From contig FMVL01000005.1 in assembly GCA_900102235.1 (NCBI GenBank), positions 248,001-312,000 on the forward strand: DNA of 64,000 bases, written 5' to 3'. Positions 14,979 to 22,069 of this stretch are shown here, piece by piece (position 1 is the stretch's first letter; each line of letters starts with the position of its first letter). Source of the stretch: Lachnospiraceae bacterium XBB2008. GTDB taxonomy: Bacteria; Bacillota; Clostridia; Lachnospirales; Lachnospiraceae. Under the pieces are notes generated by a model, which saw only the letters and a list, made by a program, of their open reading frames with translations, had not been told where the DNA came from and ran no database searches. A program made the position numbers and the translations under genes.

Positions 14979-16491
14979 GAAAAATTCCTGTCATAAAAAG
15001 AATAGACCGCATCCGCACGGATCCCGTATCCGGTCCGCAGGTGCGCTGCTGATCGCACTGGTCCTGTTTTTTTCGGGAACAGTGTTTATGTCTGCGGATG
15101 TTTACGCTGCCAAGTCGGGCGCTGCTGCCAGTCAGGAAGAACTGGATGCGGCCGTCGAAGCAAGAAAGAGCCTTCCGGTAGAATCCAATGAGATACCGGG
15201 CTGGCCTGCCGGTCCCGAGATCGGTGCCGAAGCGGCCATCCTTATGGAAGTTGACACAGGAACGATACTGTATGCCAAAAACATCCATGAGGAGCTCTAT
15301 CCCGCAAGTACCACCAAACTGATGACCTGTCTTCTGGCTCAGGAGAACGGATCTATGACGGATATGGTTCCTTTCAGTTATGAAGCAGTGCATTCCGTTC
15401 CGGTTGACGGATCGAGCATAGGAATGGATGCGGGACAGTCCATCACTCTTGAACAGTGCATGTACGGTATCCTGGTCGGAAGCGCGAATGAAGTGGCCAA
15501 CGCAGTTGCCGAGTATACCGCAGGCTCCATCGATGCGTTTACGGACATGATGAATGAGCGTGCGAAAGAGCTCGGTTGCACCAATACTCATTTTACCAAT
15601 ACCAACGGTCTTCATGACGAGGATCATTATACTTCGGCATATGATCTGGCGCTTATCGCCAAAGAGTATTTTTCAAACGATATGCTCGCCCGCATAGCCA
15701 ATACTCCCAAATACCATTTCGAACCGACCGAAACACAGCCTGACGACTTCTATCTGAAGAACAAGCATGAACTGATCACGGGCAGTATCCCATATGAAGG
15801 CATACTGGGCGGAAAGACCGGATATACAAACGATGCAAGACAGACGCTGGTCACATGCTGCGAGCAGAACGGCATGCGTCTGGTCTGCGTGATCATGATG
15901 GAAGAGACACCGAACCAGTTCTATGATACGGTCACGCTCTTTGATTACGGTTACAGCAACTTCTCTCTGGTCAAGGTCTCCGATCATAAGACCGAATTTA
16001 CCACGGAAGAGAACAGCTTCTTTAAGACAGGATCTGACGTGTTCGGTAATTCCGCACCGTTCCTTGCGCTGAATCCCGACAGTCGCATTGTTCTTCCGAA
16101 TAATGTTGAGTTTGAGACACTCGATACGGAAGTGTCTTTTGAGACCGAGGATGCGGTGGCACAGGTATTCTTCTCGTACAGCGGTCAGGAACTGGGCTCC
16201 GCGCTGGTGGAGATCGTTGAAAATACCCAGCCCGAATACGAATTCGAGCATATCTCCCCCGATCAGATCGAAGAGGAACAAAGCGGCATAGCCATAGAAA
16301 ACGAGGACAGGACGATCTTCCTTAATGTAAAGGTGATCCTGCTTACGATCTCGGGCGTGGCTGTGGTGCTGAGCATTATCGTGCTGCTGATCCGTCTGGG
16401 GAGAGACTATCATTTCTCAAACAAACACGAGGACAGGAAGCGCAGGCGCAGAAGAAAGCGCAGGGGAAGACATGACGACTTATACATATGA
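14968..16491 (+). CDS. Penicillin-binding D-alanyl-D-alanine carboxypeptidase (peptidase S11)
   Basis: 507 residues. A hydrophobic signal/anchor segment lies at about 24-47. The S11 catalytic triad of motifs is complete: S-T-T-K (S114, K117), S-A-N (172-174) and K-T-G (283-285). It trims the terminal D-Ala from peptidoglycan side chains outside the membrane. A PBP5 C-terminal beta domain follows, and unusually the protein ends with a second membrane helix (about 455-480) and a strongly basic Arg/Lys tail, giving two membrane anchors. ATG 14968 overlaps the end of trmL by 11 bases; the longer frame upstream is not supported. The next gene starts 20 bases before its stop. Confidence 0.92.
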   Translation: MIFEKNSCHKKNRPHPHGSRIRSAGALLIALVLFFSGTVFMSADVYAAKSGAAASQEELDAAVEARKSLPVESNEIPGWPAGPEIGAEAAILMEVDTGTILYAKNIHEELYPASTTKLMTCLLAQENGSMTDMVPFSYEAVHSVPVDGSSIGMDAGQSITLEQCMYGILVGSANEVANAVAEYTAGSIDAFTDMMNERAKELGCTNTHFTNTNGLHDEDHYTSAYDLALIAKEYFSNDMLARIANTPKYHFEPTETQPDDFYLKNKHELITGSIPYEGILGGKTGYTNDARQTLVTCCEQNGMRLVCVIMMEETPNQFYDTVTLFDYGYSNFSLVKVSDHKTEFTTEENSFFKTGSDVFGNSAPFLALNPDSRIVLPNNVEFETLDTEVSFETEDAVAQVFFSYSGQELGSALVEIVENTQPEYEFEHISPDQIEEEQSGIAIENEDRTIFLNVKVILLTISGVAVVLSIIVLLIRLGRDYHFSNKHEDRKRRRRRKRRGRHDDLYI

Positions 16492-18673
16492 TCCGTCCCG
16501 GTGGAACACTTTTGAAGAAGGAAACTCTCTTGAGTGGGTAATGACCTCGGGTAACGGCGGGTATGCCGGGGGTTCGCTCATCGGTGCAAGGAACCGGACT
16601 CATCAGGGTTATCTGACAGCGGCTCTTAATCCGCCGACTGAGCGTTTCGTGGTTCTTGAGCAGATCTCGGAGTTTATCTCTGTCGGCGGGATCGAATATG
16701 ATCTTGAGACCTTGCAGCATCGCGGCAAAGTTTATTCGGAAGGTCAGAAATACCTAAAAAAGGTGACTTACGACGGAACGATCAGGTTCGACTATGAACT
16801 GGGGCCGGTAAGAACTGATGCGGAAAGCCTGCCCGAGTGCGAGTCAGGGGTATGTGTATTTACCCAGACAAAACATATCGCGCTCTTAAGAGATGAGAAC
16901 ACCATAGCGGTGGATTATACTTTTACGAATTATTCAGCAGAGGAGGCGGCAGTCTGCCTGACTCCTGCTTTTACATTCCGAGAGCACAATACCTTAAAAT
17001 CCGCTGAAGACCTTAAGTTCACGGATCTTATCACGGGAGATACTCTCTCCCTGATCCCTCATGAAAAAGAAGATATACGCATAGACTTAAGCGTGAGTGA
17101 AGGGAGGTTTCTTGAACTTGCGGATAAGTATGACGCTGATGTGGAGCTTCAGACCGAAGTCGATCTGGAGACCGAAGGGCTGACAACCTCGTATATTCCT
17201 TATGATATAGAGATATTGGTCGCCCCCGGAGAAAAGAAACATGTCTCGGTCATATGTACGGTGGAGCAAGCGGAAAGTGAAACATCGAAAAAGCCTCTTC
17301 GCGGAGAAGAACTCCTAGAGGCAGCAGTTGACCGGTTCGTGGCAGCAGGCACTGCACATAAGCTCATTGAGGGAGTGAGGGAATATTATCATTCCTGCGA
17401 GGAGCGCGGAAGAGCAGTGTACAGGGAGTTGACGAAAGAGACGGATATCCCGGAGTTTTTTGACAGGCTGGTGCTCGATGCTGATCATTTTATCGCATTC
17501 AGAAGATCTACGGGGCTTAAGACAGTTCTTGCGGGTCTTCCCTGGTTTACCGACTGGGGCAGGGATACCATGATAGCTTTTACGGGGCTTACGCTTTGTA
17601 CCGGAAGATTTGATGATGCCCGCGAGATCCTTTTGTCTTTTGCAAAGTATGAAAGGCACGGCCTGATCCCGAACATGTTCCCGGACGACGGGGCTGAGCC
17701 TCTGTATAACACCGCCGATGCATCCCTCTGGTATTTTATCGCAGTATATAACTATATGGGATATACGGAAAAAGCGGATCCTTCGAATGCCGAAAATTCG
17801 GTCGAGTTCATAAGATCCTCAATATATCCTGTTCTCATACATATCCTTGAAGCCTATGAAAAAGGCACAGATAACAGCATCTGCATGGAACCGTCCGGTC
17901 TGATACATGCCGGAAGCGGCCTGGATCAGGTCACATGGATGGATGTAAGGGTAGGAGATATGGTCGTAACTCCGCGCCACGGCTGTCCGGTCGAGATCAA
18001 TGCGCTCTGGTACAACGCTCTGAGAATCGGTTCCGGACTGGCGAAACGCTTTGGCGATTCCGACCGGGCCGGACATTGGACGCATCTGGCCGATCGTGTT
18101 GGATCGGTATTTGAAAAAGTCTTTTTATCGAATGGTTATCTGTATGATGTGGTTGACGGATATACCGAAGTTGAAGGCGAACCCGGATTCAGGTATTCGG
18201 ACTGCGATGATTCTTTCCGGCCGAATCAGATTTTCGCCGTTTCACTTCCTTTTTCACCGGTAAGTGATGACACCGCACGTAGTATAGTCGATAAGGTGGA
18301 GAGTGAGCTCTATGTCGGGGTGGGATTAAGATCCTTATCACCCGATAATCCCGATTATCACGGACAGTACAGAGGTGCCCTGGAAAAAAGAGACCTTGCC
18401 TATCATCAGGGAACTGCCTGGGGATATCTGCTCGGGGCGTATATAGATGCAGTTATTAAAGTTCATCGGCAGGACGCAGACCTTTCGAACAGGCTGCAGG
18501 CTCTGTTTGAACCGGTCATCGCTCATCTGTCGGAAGCAAACTGTATCGGAGGATTCTGTGAAGTGTTTGAGGGTGATGCTCCCCATACGGGGCGCGGCTG
18601 TTATACTCAGGCCTGGAGTACGGCTGAGATCCTCAGGGCATATTTGAACTCAAAGATGTGTTATACTAGGTAA
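16472..18673 (+). CDS. Glycogen debranching enzyme (amylo-alpha-1,6-glucosidase, GH133)
   Basis: 733 residues. An N-terminal GDE_N domain (about 20-280; T-S-G-N-G-G-Y-A-G-G-S and N-R-T-H-Q-G-Y) is followed by the GH133 alpha/alpha barrel, with W-F-T-D-W-G-R-D-T-M-I (near 357-367), L-I-P-N-M-F-P-D and G-L-D-Q-V-T-W-M-D-V-R, which carry the catalytic acids. It hydrolyses the alpha-1,6 branch points of glycogen in the cytoplasm. With the branching enzyme at 59907-61817 this shows the organism stores glycogen. Start ATG 16472 has AGGGGA five bases upstream and lies inside the end of the carboxypeptidase gene. Confidence 0.93.
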   Translation: MTTYTYDPSRWNTFEEGNSLEWVMTSGNGGYAGGSLIGARNRTHQGYLTAALNPPTERFVVLEQISEFISVGGIEYDLETLQHRGKVYSEGQKYLKKVTYDGTIRFDYELGPVRTDAESLPECESGVCVFTQTKHIALLRDENTIAVDYTFTNYSAEEAAVCLTPAFTFREHNTLKSAEDLKFTDLITGDTLSLIPHEKEDIRIDLSVSEGRFLELADKYDADVELQTEVDLETEGLTTSYIPYDIEILVAPGEKKHVSVICTVEQAESETSKKPLRGEELLEAAVDRFVAAGTAHKLIEGVREYYHSCEERGRAVYRELTKETDIPEFFDRLVLDADHFIAFRRSTGLKTVLAGLPWFTDWGRDTMIAFTGLTLCTGRFDDAREILLSFAKYERHGLIPNMFPDDGAEPLYNTADASLWYFIAVYNYMGYTEKADPSNAENSVEFIRSSIYPVLIHILEAYEKGTDNSICMEPSGLIHAGSGLDQVTWMDVRVGDMVVTPRHGCPVEINALWYNALRIGSGLAKRFGDSDRAGHWTHLADRVGSVFEKVFLSNGYLYDVVDGYTEVEGEPGFRYSDCDDSFRPNQIFAVSLPFSPVSDDTARSIVDKVESELYVGVGLRSLSPDNPDYHGQYRGALEKRDLAYHQGTAWGYLLGAYIDAVIKVHRQDADLSNRLQALFEPVIAHLSEANCIGGFCEVFEGDAPHTGRGCYTQAWSTAEILRAYLNSKMCYTR

Positions 18674-18692
18674 ATACGAAGGGAGCACAGAT

Positions 18693-19547
18693 ATGATCAG
18701 GATAGTTGCAGACAGTACATGTGATCTGAGCCCGGAACTTATATCGAGATACGGTATCACGATACTTCCGCTACACGTTCTTCTCGGCGATAAAGAGTAC
18801 AGGGACGGAGTGGATATTTCCATAGAAGAGATATACGAATGGGCGGACGCAAATAAGACAACCCCTAAGACATCGGCACCGAGCGCCGAGGATGCAGTGG
18901 CGGTATTTAAGCCCATGCTGGAAGCCGGAGATGAGATAATCGCTTTTTCAATCTCTTCCTCCATGAGCGCATCCTACGAATATATCAAAATGGCAGTCGA
19001 TATTCTGGACGCGCAGGAGAGCGTATCCGTCATTGATTCGGCCAACCTGTCCACCGGAATAGGACTTCTGGTCATCGAAGCGGCGGTCATGGCTTCCGAA
19101 GGTTTAAGCCGTGATGCGATCACGGAAAAGATCGAACAATACAAGCCGTTCGTAAGAGCCAGTTTTGTGGTAGATACACTTGTATATCTTCATCGCGGCG
19201 GCAGATGCAGCGGAGTTGCTGCTCTGGCCGGGACTGCACTTAAGCTCCATCCCAAGATAATGGTCGAGGACGGTGCCATGCACCCGGAGAAGAAATACCG
19301 CGGAAAATACTCCAATATCGTGCTTGATTATGTAAAAGACATGGAGCCGGAACTTAAGAAAGCCAAAAAGGATCGGGTGTTCATCACTCATTCTTCCATC
19401 GCCCCGGCTGTAGTCGACAGCGTACGTGAATATCTTAAAAGCCTGGATGTGTTCGAAGAGATCCATGAGACAAGAGCGGGCGGCGTGATCTCATGCCACT
19501 GCGGCCCCGGGACTCTCGGAGTATTGTTTATAGCAAATGAAGAATAA
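18693..19547 (+). CDS. DegV-family fatty-acid-binding protein
   Basis: 284 residues. V-A-D-S-T-C-D-L near the N-terminus, P-L-H-V...Y-R-D-G-V-D and T-S-A-P-S (lipid carboxylate-binding Ser/Thr), S-S-x-M-S-A-S-Y and H-R-G-G-R motifs are all present, as in DegV/FakB proteins. FakB members bring exogenous fatty acids to FakA kinase for phosphorylation, but no fakA lies in the window, so the specific role is open. GGGAG precedes ATG 18693, and its stop overlaps the start of the next gene by 11 bases. Confidence 0.9.
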   Translation: MIRIVADSTCDLSPELISRYGITILPLHVLLGDKEYRDGVDISIEEIYEWADANKTTPKTSAPSAEDAVAVFKPMLEAGDEIIAFSISSSMSASYEYIKMAVDILDAQESVSVIDSANLSTGIGLLVIEAAVMASEGLSRDAITEKIEQYKPFVRASFVVDTLVYLHRGGRCSGVAALAGTALKLHPKIMVEDGAMHPEKKYRGKYSNIVLDYVKDMEPELKKAKKDRVFITHSSIAPAVVDSVREYLKSLDVFEEIHETRAGGVISCHCGPGTLGVLFIANEE

Positions 19548-20076
19548 TGATAAAGACTGGGGAAAAATAATATTCAGGATAGTCATCGTACTGTTCATCA
19601 TCTTCTTTATAAGCAGATGGTTTAAGCTGGGTGACTCTGACAGGGACCCCGTACAGGATCAGCCCCCGTCGATAGTAATCACGGGGAATGAATCCGCCGT
19701 CGGGACCGAAGAGACCGCGGATACCGAAGAAACCGTGGATGAACCGGATACCGGTGCTGCTGAAGAGGAAACGGCAGATGAGCCGGATACCGGAGCCGCT
19801 GAAGAAGAACCGATAAGATATGAGTTCAGGAACAGAAATCTCCTGGATAAACACTACGATAAACACGGGATCGAAATGGGGTTTGCTTCCGCTGAGGAAT
19901 ATGAAGCGGCAGCCAGCGCCGTAGTTACTGATCCGCGCGCCCTCCATAAGCTCGAAGAGGAAGACGGTGATGATGTCTTCTATCTGGAAGATACACGGGA
20001 GTTCGTTGTAGTTTCGACAGACGGATTCATCCGGACGTATTACTATGCAAGTAAGGACTATTTCGACAGACAGTAG
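19537..20076 (+). CDS. Membrane-anchored acidic protein with a possible BECR-type (barnase-like) C-terminal domain
   Basis: 179 residues. One N-terminal membrane helix (about 11-26) is followed by an acidic low-complexity linker containing two 11-residue repeats D-E-P-D-T-G-A-A-E-E-E. The C-terminal ~85 residues have H-Y-D-K-H-G, a F-x-S-A-E-E-Y-x-x-A-A helix and the late F-V-V-V-S-T-D-G-x-I-R-T-Y-Y strand pair. This resembles the barnase/EndoU/colicin/RelE-like nuclease folds found in polymorphic toxins and in some phage and Lachnospiraceae proteins, but the assignment rests on pattern memory only. No immunity gene is evident. ATG 19537 overlaps the DegV stop by 11 bases, so the gene is coupled to degV. 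Confidence 0.65.
   Translation: MKNNDKDWGKIIFRIVIVLFIIFFISRWFKLGDSDRDPVQDQPPSIVITGNESAVGTEETADTEETVDEPDTGAAEEETADEPDTGAAEEEPIRYEFRNRNLLDKHYDKHGIEMGFASAEEYEAAASAVVTDPRALHKLEEEDGDDVFYLEDTREFVVVSTDGFIRTYYYASKDYFDRQ
19738..19809 (+). repeat. Tandem 33-base repeat in the acidic linker
   Basis: Two in-frame copies (19738-19770 and 19777-19809), six bases apart, encode the same 11 residues with a few synonymous changes. It probably arose by duplication within the disordered linker. Confidence 0.8.
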
Positions 20077-20119
20077 TCCCTCTGTATCTGATTGCTCCTC
20101 CAAAAATACAAAATATCTC

Positions 20120-20148
20120 TTTACAAGATAACCTGCCGGTGTTACATT
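20120..20148 (+). promoter_or_regulatory. Probable promoter of the glycyl-radical protein gene
   Basis: TTTACA (20120-20125), a 17-base spacer and TACATT (20143-20148), placed about 54 bases before the start codon. It gives the small gene its own transcription unit. Confidence 0.55.
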
Positions 20149-20201
20149 CTAATTAAGATAATAGTAACCATTACTGTTTTGATTTAAAGGAGGTAACAAT
20201 T

Positions 20202-20444
20202 ATGGCAGCAAACACAGCACAGGTTGACAATCTTGTATCCTTACTCGACGGTTATGCAGTTAAAGGAGGACATCACCTTAACGTTAACGTTCTTAACAGA
20301 GACACTCTGCTCGATGCACAGAAACATCCCGAGAAATACCCACAGCTTACCATCAGAGTATCCGGCTATGCAGTCAATTTCATAAAACTGACACCCGAGC
20401 AGCAGGCCGATGTTATAAGCAGAACATTCCACGAAAGCATCTGA
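20202..20444 (+). CDS. grcA: Autonomous glycyl radical cofactor (GrcA/YfiD-like)
   Basis: 80 residues that match the C-terminal glycyl-radical domain of pyruvate formate-lyase: [21 protein letters not shown], and the radical loop R-V-S-G-Y-A-V with Gly55 as the radical site, ending Q-Q-x-D-V-I-S-R-T-F-H. In Escherichia coli YfiD, such a free domain can be activated by PFL-activating enzyme and replace the oxygen-cleaved end of PFL. It is shorter than E. coli GrcA (127 residues) and is almost only the domain itself. Ideal AAAGGAGG ribosome-binding site, own promoter, and no PFL gene or activase in the window. A PFL fragment is unlikely because start, promoter and stop are intact. Confidence 0.85.
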   Translation: MAANTAQVDNLVSLLDGYAVKGGHHLNVNVLNRDTLLDAQKHPEKYPQLTIRVSGYAVNFIKLTPEQQADVISRTFHESI

Positions 20445-20536
20445 ATAGACAAAAGACGCTCATATATATTGCAGAATCTGATATAACTATATTAAAATAT
20501 CAATAAGTTATATTATATGAATATTGGGGGTCAAAT

Positions 20537-21340
20537 ATGATTTACAAGATTCTGCTTTCCGGCAAAAATTCGGTTGTGATAGACGAGTTCTACAACCATA
20601 TGGATAACGGATATGACCTGCTCAGTTCTTCTACGATCTTCCGTGATATGGTTAAGAACCTTGAGCTTTTTAAACCGGATCTTTACGTTTATTGCCTGTA
20701 TAATGAGACAGCCGATGATTATGCCAAGATGAATGAGTTCAGAAGGCATATCGAAAAGGCCGGATGTGGATTCGCGATCATCGGATCCAAAGAAGAATGT
20801 GATACATTCCAGAATAAGACCAATTTCATGGCGGATCTCATACTGGCCAAACCCCTGACCTATGATGTGATCCGCGGAAACATATATGCCTATATGCTGG
20901 ACAGAGATCGTAAGAAAGAGCAGGAGGCTGCGGCTCCGGCTTCAGTAACTGCGGCTCCGGCTCCCGATCCTGCAAGGCGCAAGCATGTACTTGTCATAGA
21001 CGACGATCCCCTGATGCTCAAGCTTATCAAGGAATATCTTCATGATAATTATGATGTTGCGACCGCTGTCAGCGGCAAGATAGCATATAAATTCCTTGAG
21101 AGCAAGGCTACGGATATGATCCTGCTCGACTATGAGATGCCCGGAGAAAGCGGTCCGGAGGTATTCTTAAATCTTCGTACCCGTCACGAGCTTGATAACA
21201 TACCGATAGTATTCCTGACCGGCGTGTCTGACAGAGAACGCGTCAAGGAAGTTCTGAGTCTCGGTCCGCAGGGCTATCTGCTCAAACCTATTGACAAGGA
21301 AAAACTCATGTCAGTAGTCAACGGCGCACTGAAAAAATGA
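20537..21340 (+). CDS. Response regulator with one degenerate and one canonical receiver domain
   Basis: 267 residues. The first ~125 residues fold pattern like a receiver, but the phosphoacceptor strand reads L-Y-V-Y-C-L-Y, without the aspartate. After an Ala/Pro linker comes a full receiver domain (about 150-267) with V-I-D-D-D acidic pocket, phosphoacceptor Asp in L-L-D-Y-E-M-P, the conserved Thr in F-L-T-G and Lys in L-L-K-P. There is no DNA-binding or enzymatic output domain, so it should act by protein contact, for example in a phosphorelay or in control of another signalling protein. The hybrid kinase at 22070-25237 is a possible partner. The leader is AT-rich; GGGGG lies 9 bases before the ATG. 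Confidence 0.85.
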   Translation: MIYKILLSGKNSVVIDEFYNHMDNGYDLLSSSTIFRDMVKNLELFKPDLYVYCLYNETADDYAKMNEFRRHIEKAGCGFAIIGSKEECDTFQNKTNFMADLILAKPLTYDVIRGNIYAYMLDRDRKKEQEAAAPASVTAAPAPDPARRKHVLVIDDDPLMLKLIKEYLHDNYDVATAVSGKIAYKFLESKATDMILLDYEMPGESGPEVFLNLRTRHELDNIPIVFLTGVSDRERVKEVLSLGPQGYLLKPIDKEKLMSVVNGALKK

Positions 21341-21347
21341 TAAGCGT

Positions 21348-21512
21348 TCAGGCAGCGATCTCGCATACCAGTCCCTGGAGATCATCCGGAAGGCTGTTCT
21401 TGAATCGCATCGCTTCCTGAATCGAGCCGAAATGGCGCTCATCTACGATACTTGATTCAAACATATCGACCGAGATTACGATTACTGTAAAGAAAGTGTT
21501 TGTAAGATCCAT
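21348..21512 (-). CDS. Small protein of unknown function
   Basis: 54 residues on the minus strand between two plus-strand genes. AGGAGG lies 6 bases before the ATG (start 21512), which is the main support; the longer open frame to 21689 lacks any such site. The sequence starts with a hydrophobic beta-like stretch (T-F-F-T-V-I-V-I-S-V) and continues mixed helical. No known family recognised. It ends 7 bases from the stop of the response regulator, to which it is convergent. Confidence 0.55.
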   Translation of the reverse strand: MDLTNTFFTVIVISVDMFESSIVDERHFGSIQEAMRFKNSLPDDLQGLVCEIAA

Positions 21513-21534
21513 GGTATACCTCCTGTTCAGGGTT

Positions 21535-21572
21535 GAGCCGTTCTCATCGGAACAATTTGCGGCTCTTTTTTT
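21535..21572 (+). terminator. Terminator-like hairpin upstream of trxA
   Basis: A six-base-pair GAGCCG/CGGCTC stem (21535-21540 with 21560-21565) with additional inner TTC/GAA pairing, followed by seven T (21566-21572) on the plus strand. It could end transcripts reading from the response regulator before trxA. On the minus strand it forms the leader of the small gene at 21348-21512. Confidence 0.5.
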
Positions 21573-21642
21573 GTTCTGTAGATATGGTACCATGGGATGT
21601 GTCCAATAAAATGGCCTTATATAGGTCTGAAAGGAGTACAAA

Positions 21643-21960
21643 ATGGAATTACAGATAACCAGCGCGAACTTCGAAGAGGAAGTGATCAAGTCAGAGCTTC
21701 CGGTTTTGGTGGACTTTTATGCGGATTGGTGCGGCCCCTGCAAGATGATGGCCCCCATAGTTGAGCGTGTTGCCGAAGAATACGACGGCAAGCTCAAAGT
21801 AGGCAAATGCAATATAGATGATGAGGGAGATCTGGCCGAGAAATTCGGCATCATGAGCATCCCTACGGTGATCATCTTCAAGAACGGCAAGGCCGCAGTG
21901 ACATCAGTCGGTGCCCTCTCCCAGGCCGGCCTCGAAGCGAAAATCAACGAAGTATTATAA
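21643..21960 (+). CDS. trxA: Thioredoxin
   Basis: 105 residues, complete thioredoxin fold with the active site W-C-G-P-C (in Y-A-D-W-C-G-P-C-K-M), the cis-proline motif S-I-P-T and a C-terminal G-A-L-S. It reduces protein disulfides in the cytoplasm with electrons from thioredoxin reductase, which is not in the window. AAAGGAG precedes ATG 21643. It converges on the histidine kinase gene. Confidence 0.96.
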   Translation: MELQITSANFEEEVIKSELPVLVDFYADWCGPCKMMAPIVERVAEEYDGKLKVGKCNIDDEGDLAEKFGIMSIPTVIIFKNGKAAVTSVGALSQAGLEAKINEVL

Positions 21961-21991
21961 AATCAAAGACACGCGTATATATAAAGCGTAA

Positions 21992-22063
21992 GAGCCACGT
22001 ATATATGTCCTCCGCAGCGAGAATTAACGGGTCGCAGCAAGGAGGATCATATATATGCGGCTC
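21992..22063. repeat. Large imperfect inverted repeat between trxA and the histidine kinase
   Basis: The arms GAGCC-NNN-TATATATG-TCCTCC (from 21992) and GGAGGA-CATATATA-NNN-GGCTC (to 22063) pair over about 20 positions, and an inner GCGA/TCGC pair lies beside the loop. The element sits between two convergent stop codons, so it may be a bidirectional terminator, but no clear T-run follows on either side. A similar CGTATATAT block precedes it at 21973-21981. Confidence 0.55.
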
Positions 22064-22069
22064 GATTAA

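Noticed and set aside
15673-16413. 246-residue minus-strand frame
   Set aside because: Antisense to the carboxypeptidase gene; His- and Arg-rich shadow.
20202-20444. Possible broken pyruvate formate-lyase gene
   Set aside because: The frame has its own promoter, AAAGGAGG site, ATG and stop, and upstream sequence does not continue PFL in any frame; a stand-alone GrcA-like gene is the better reading.
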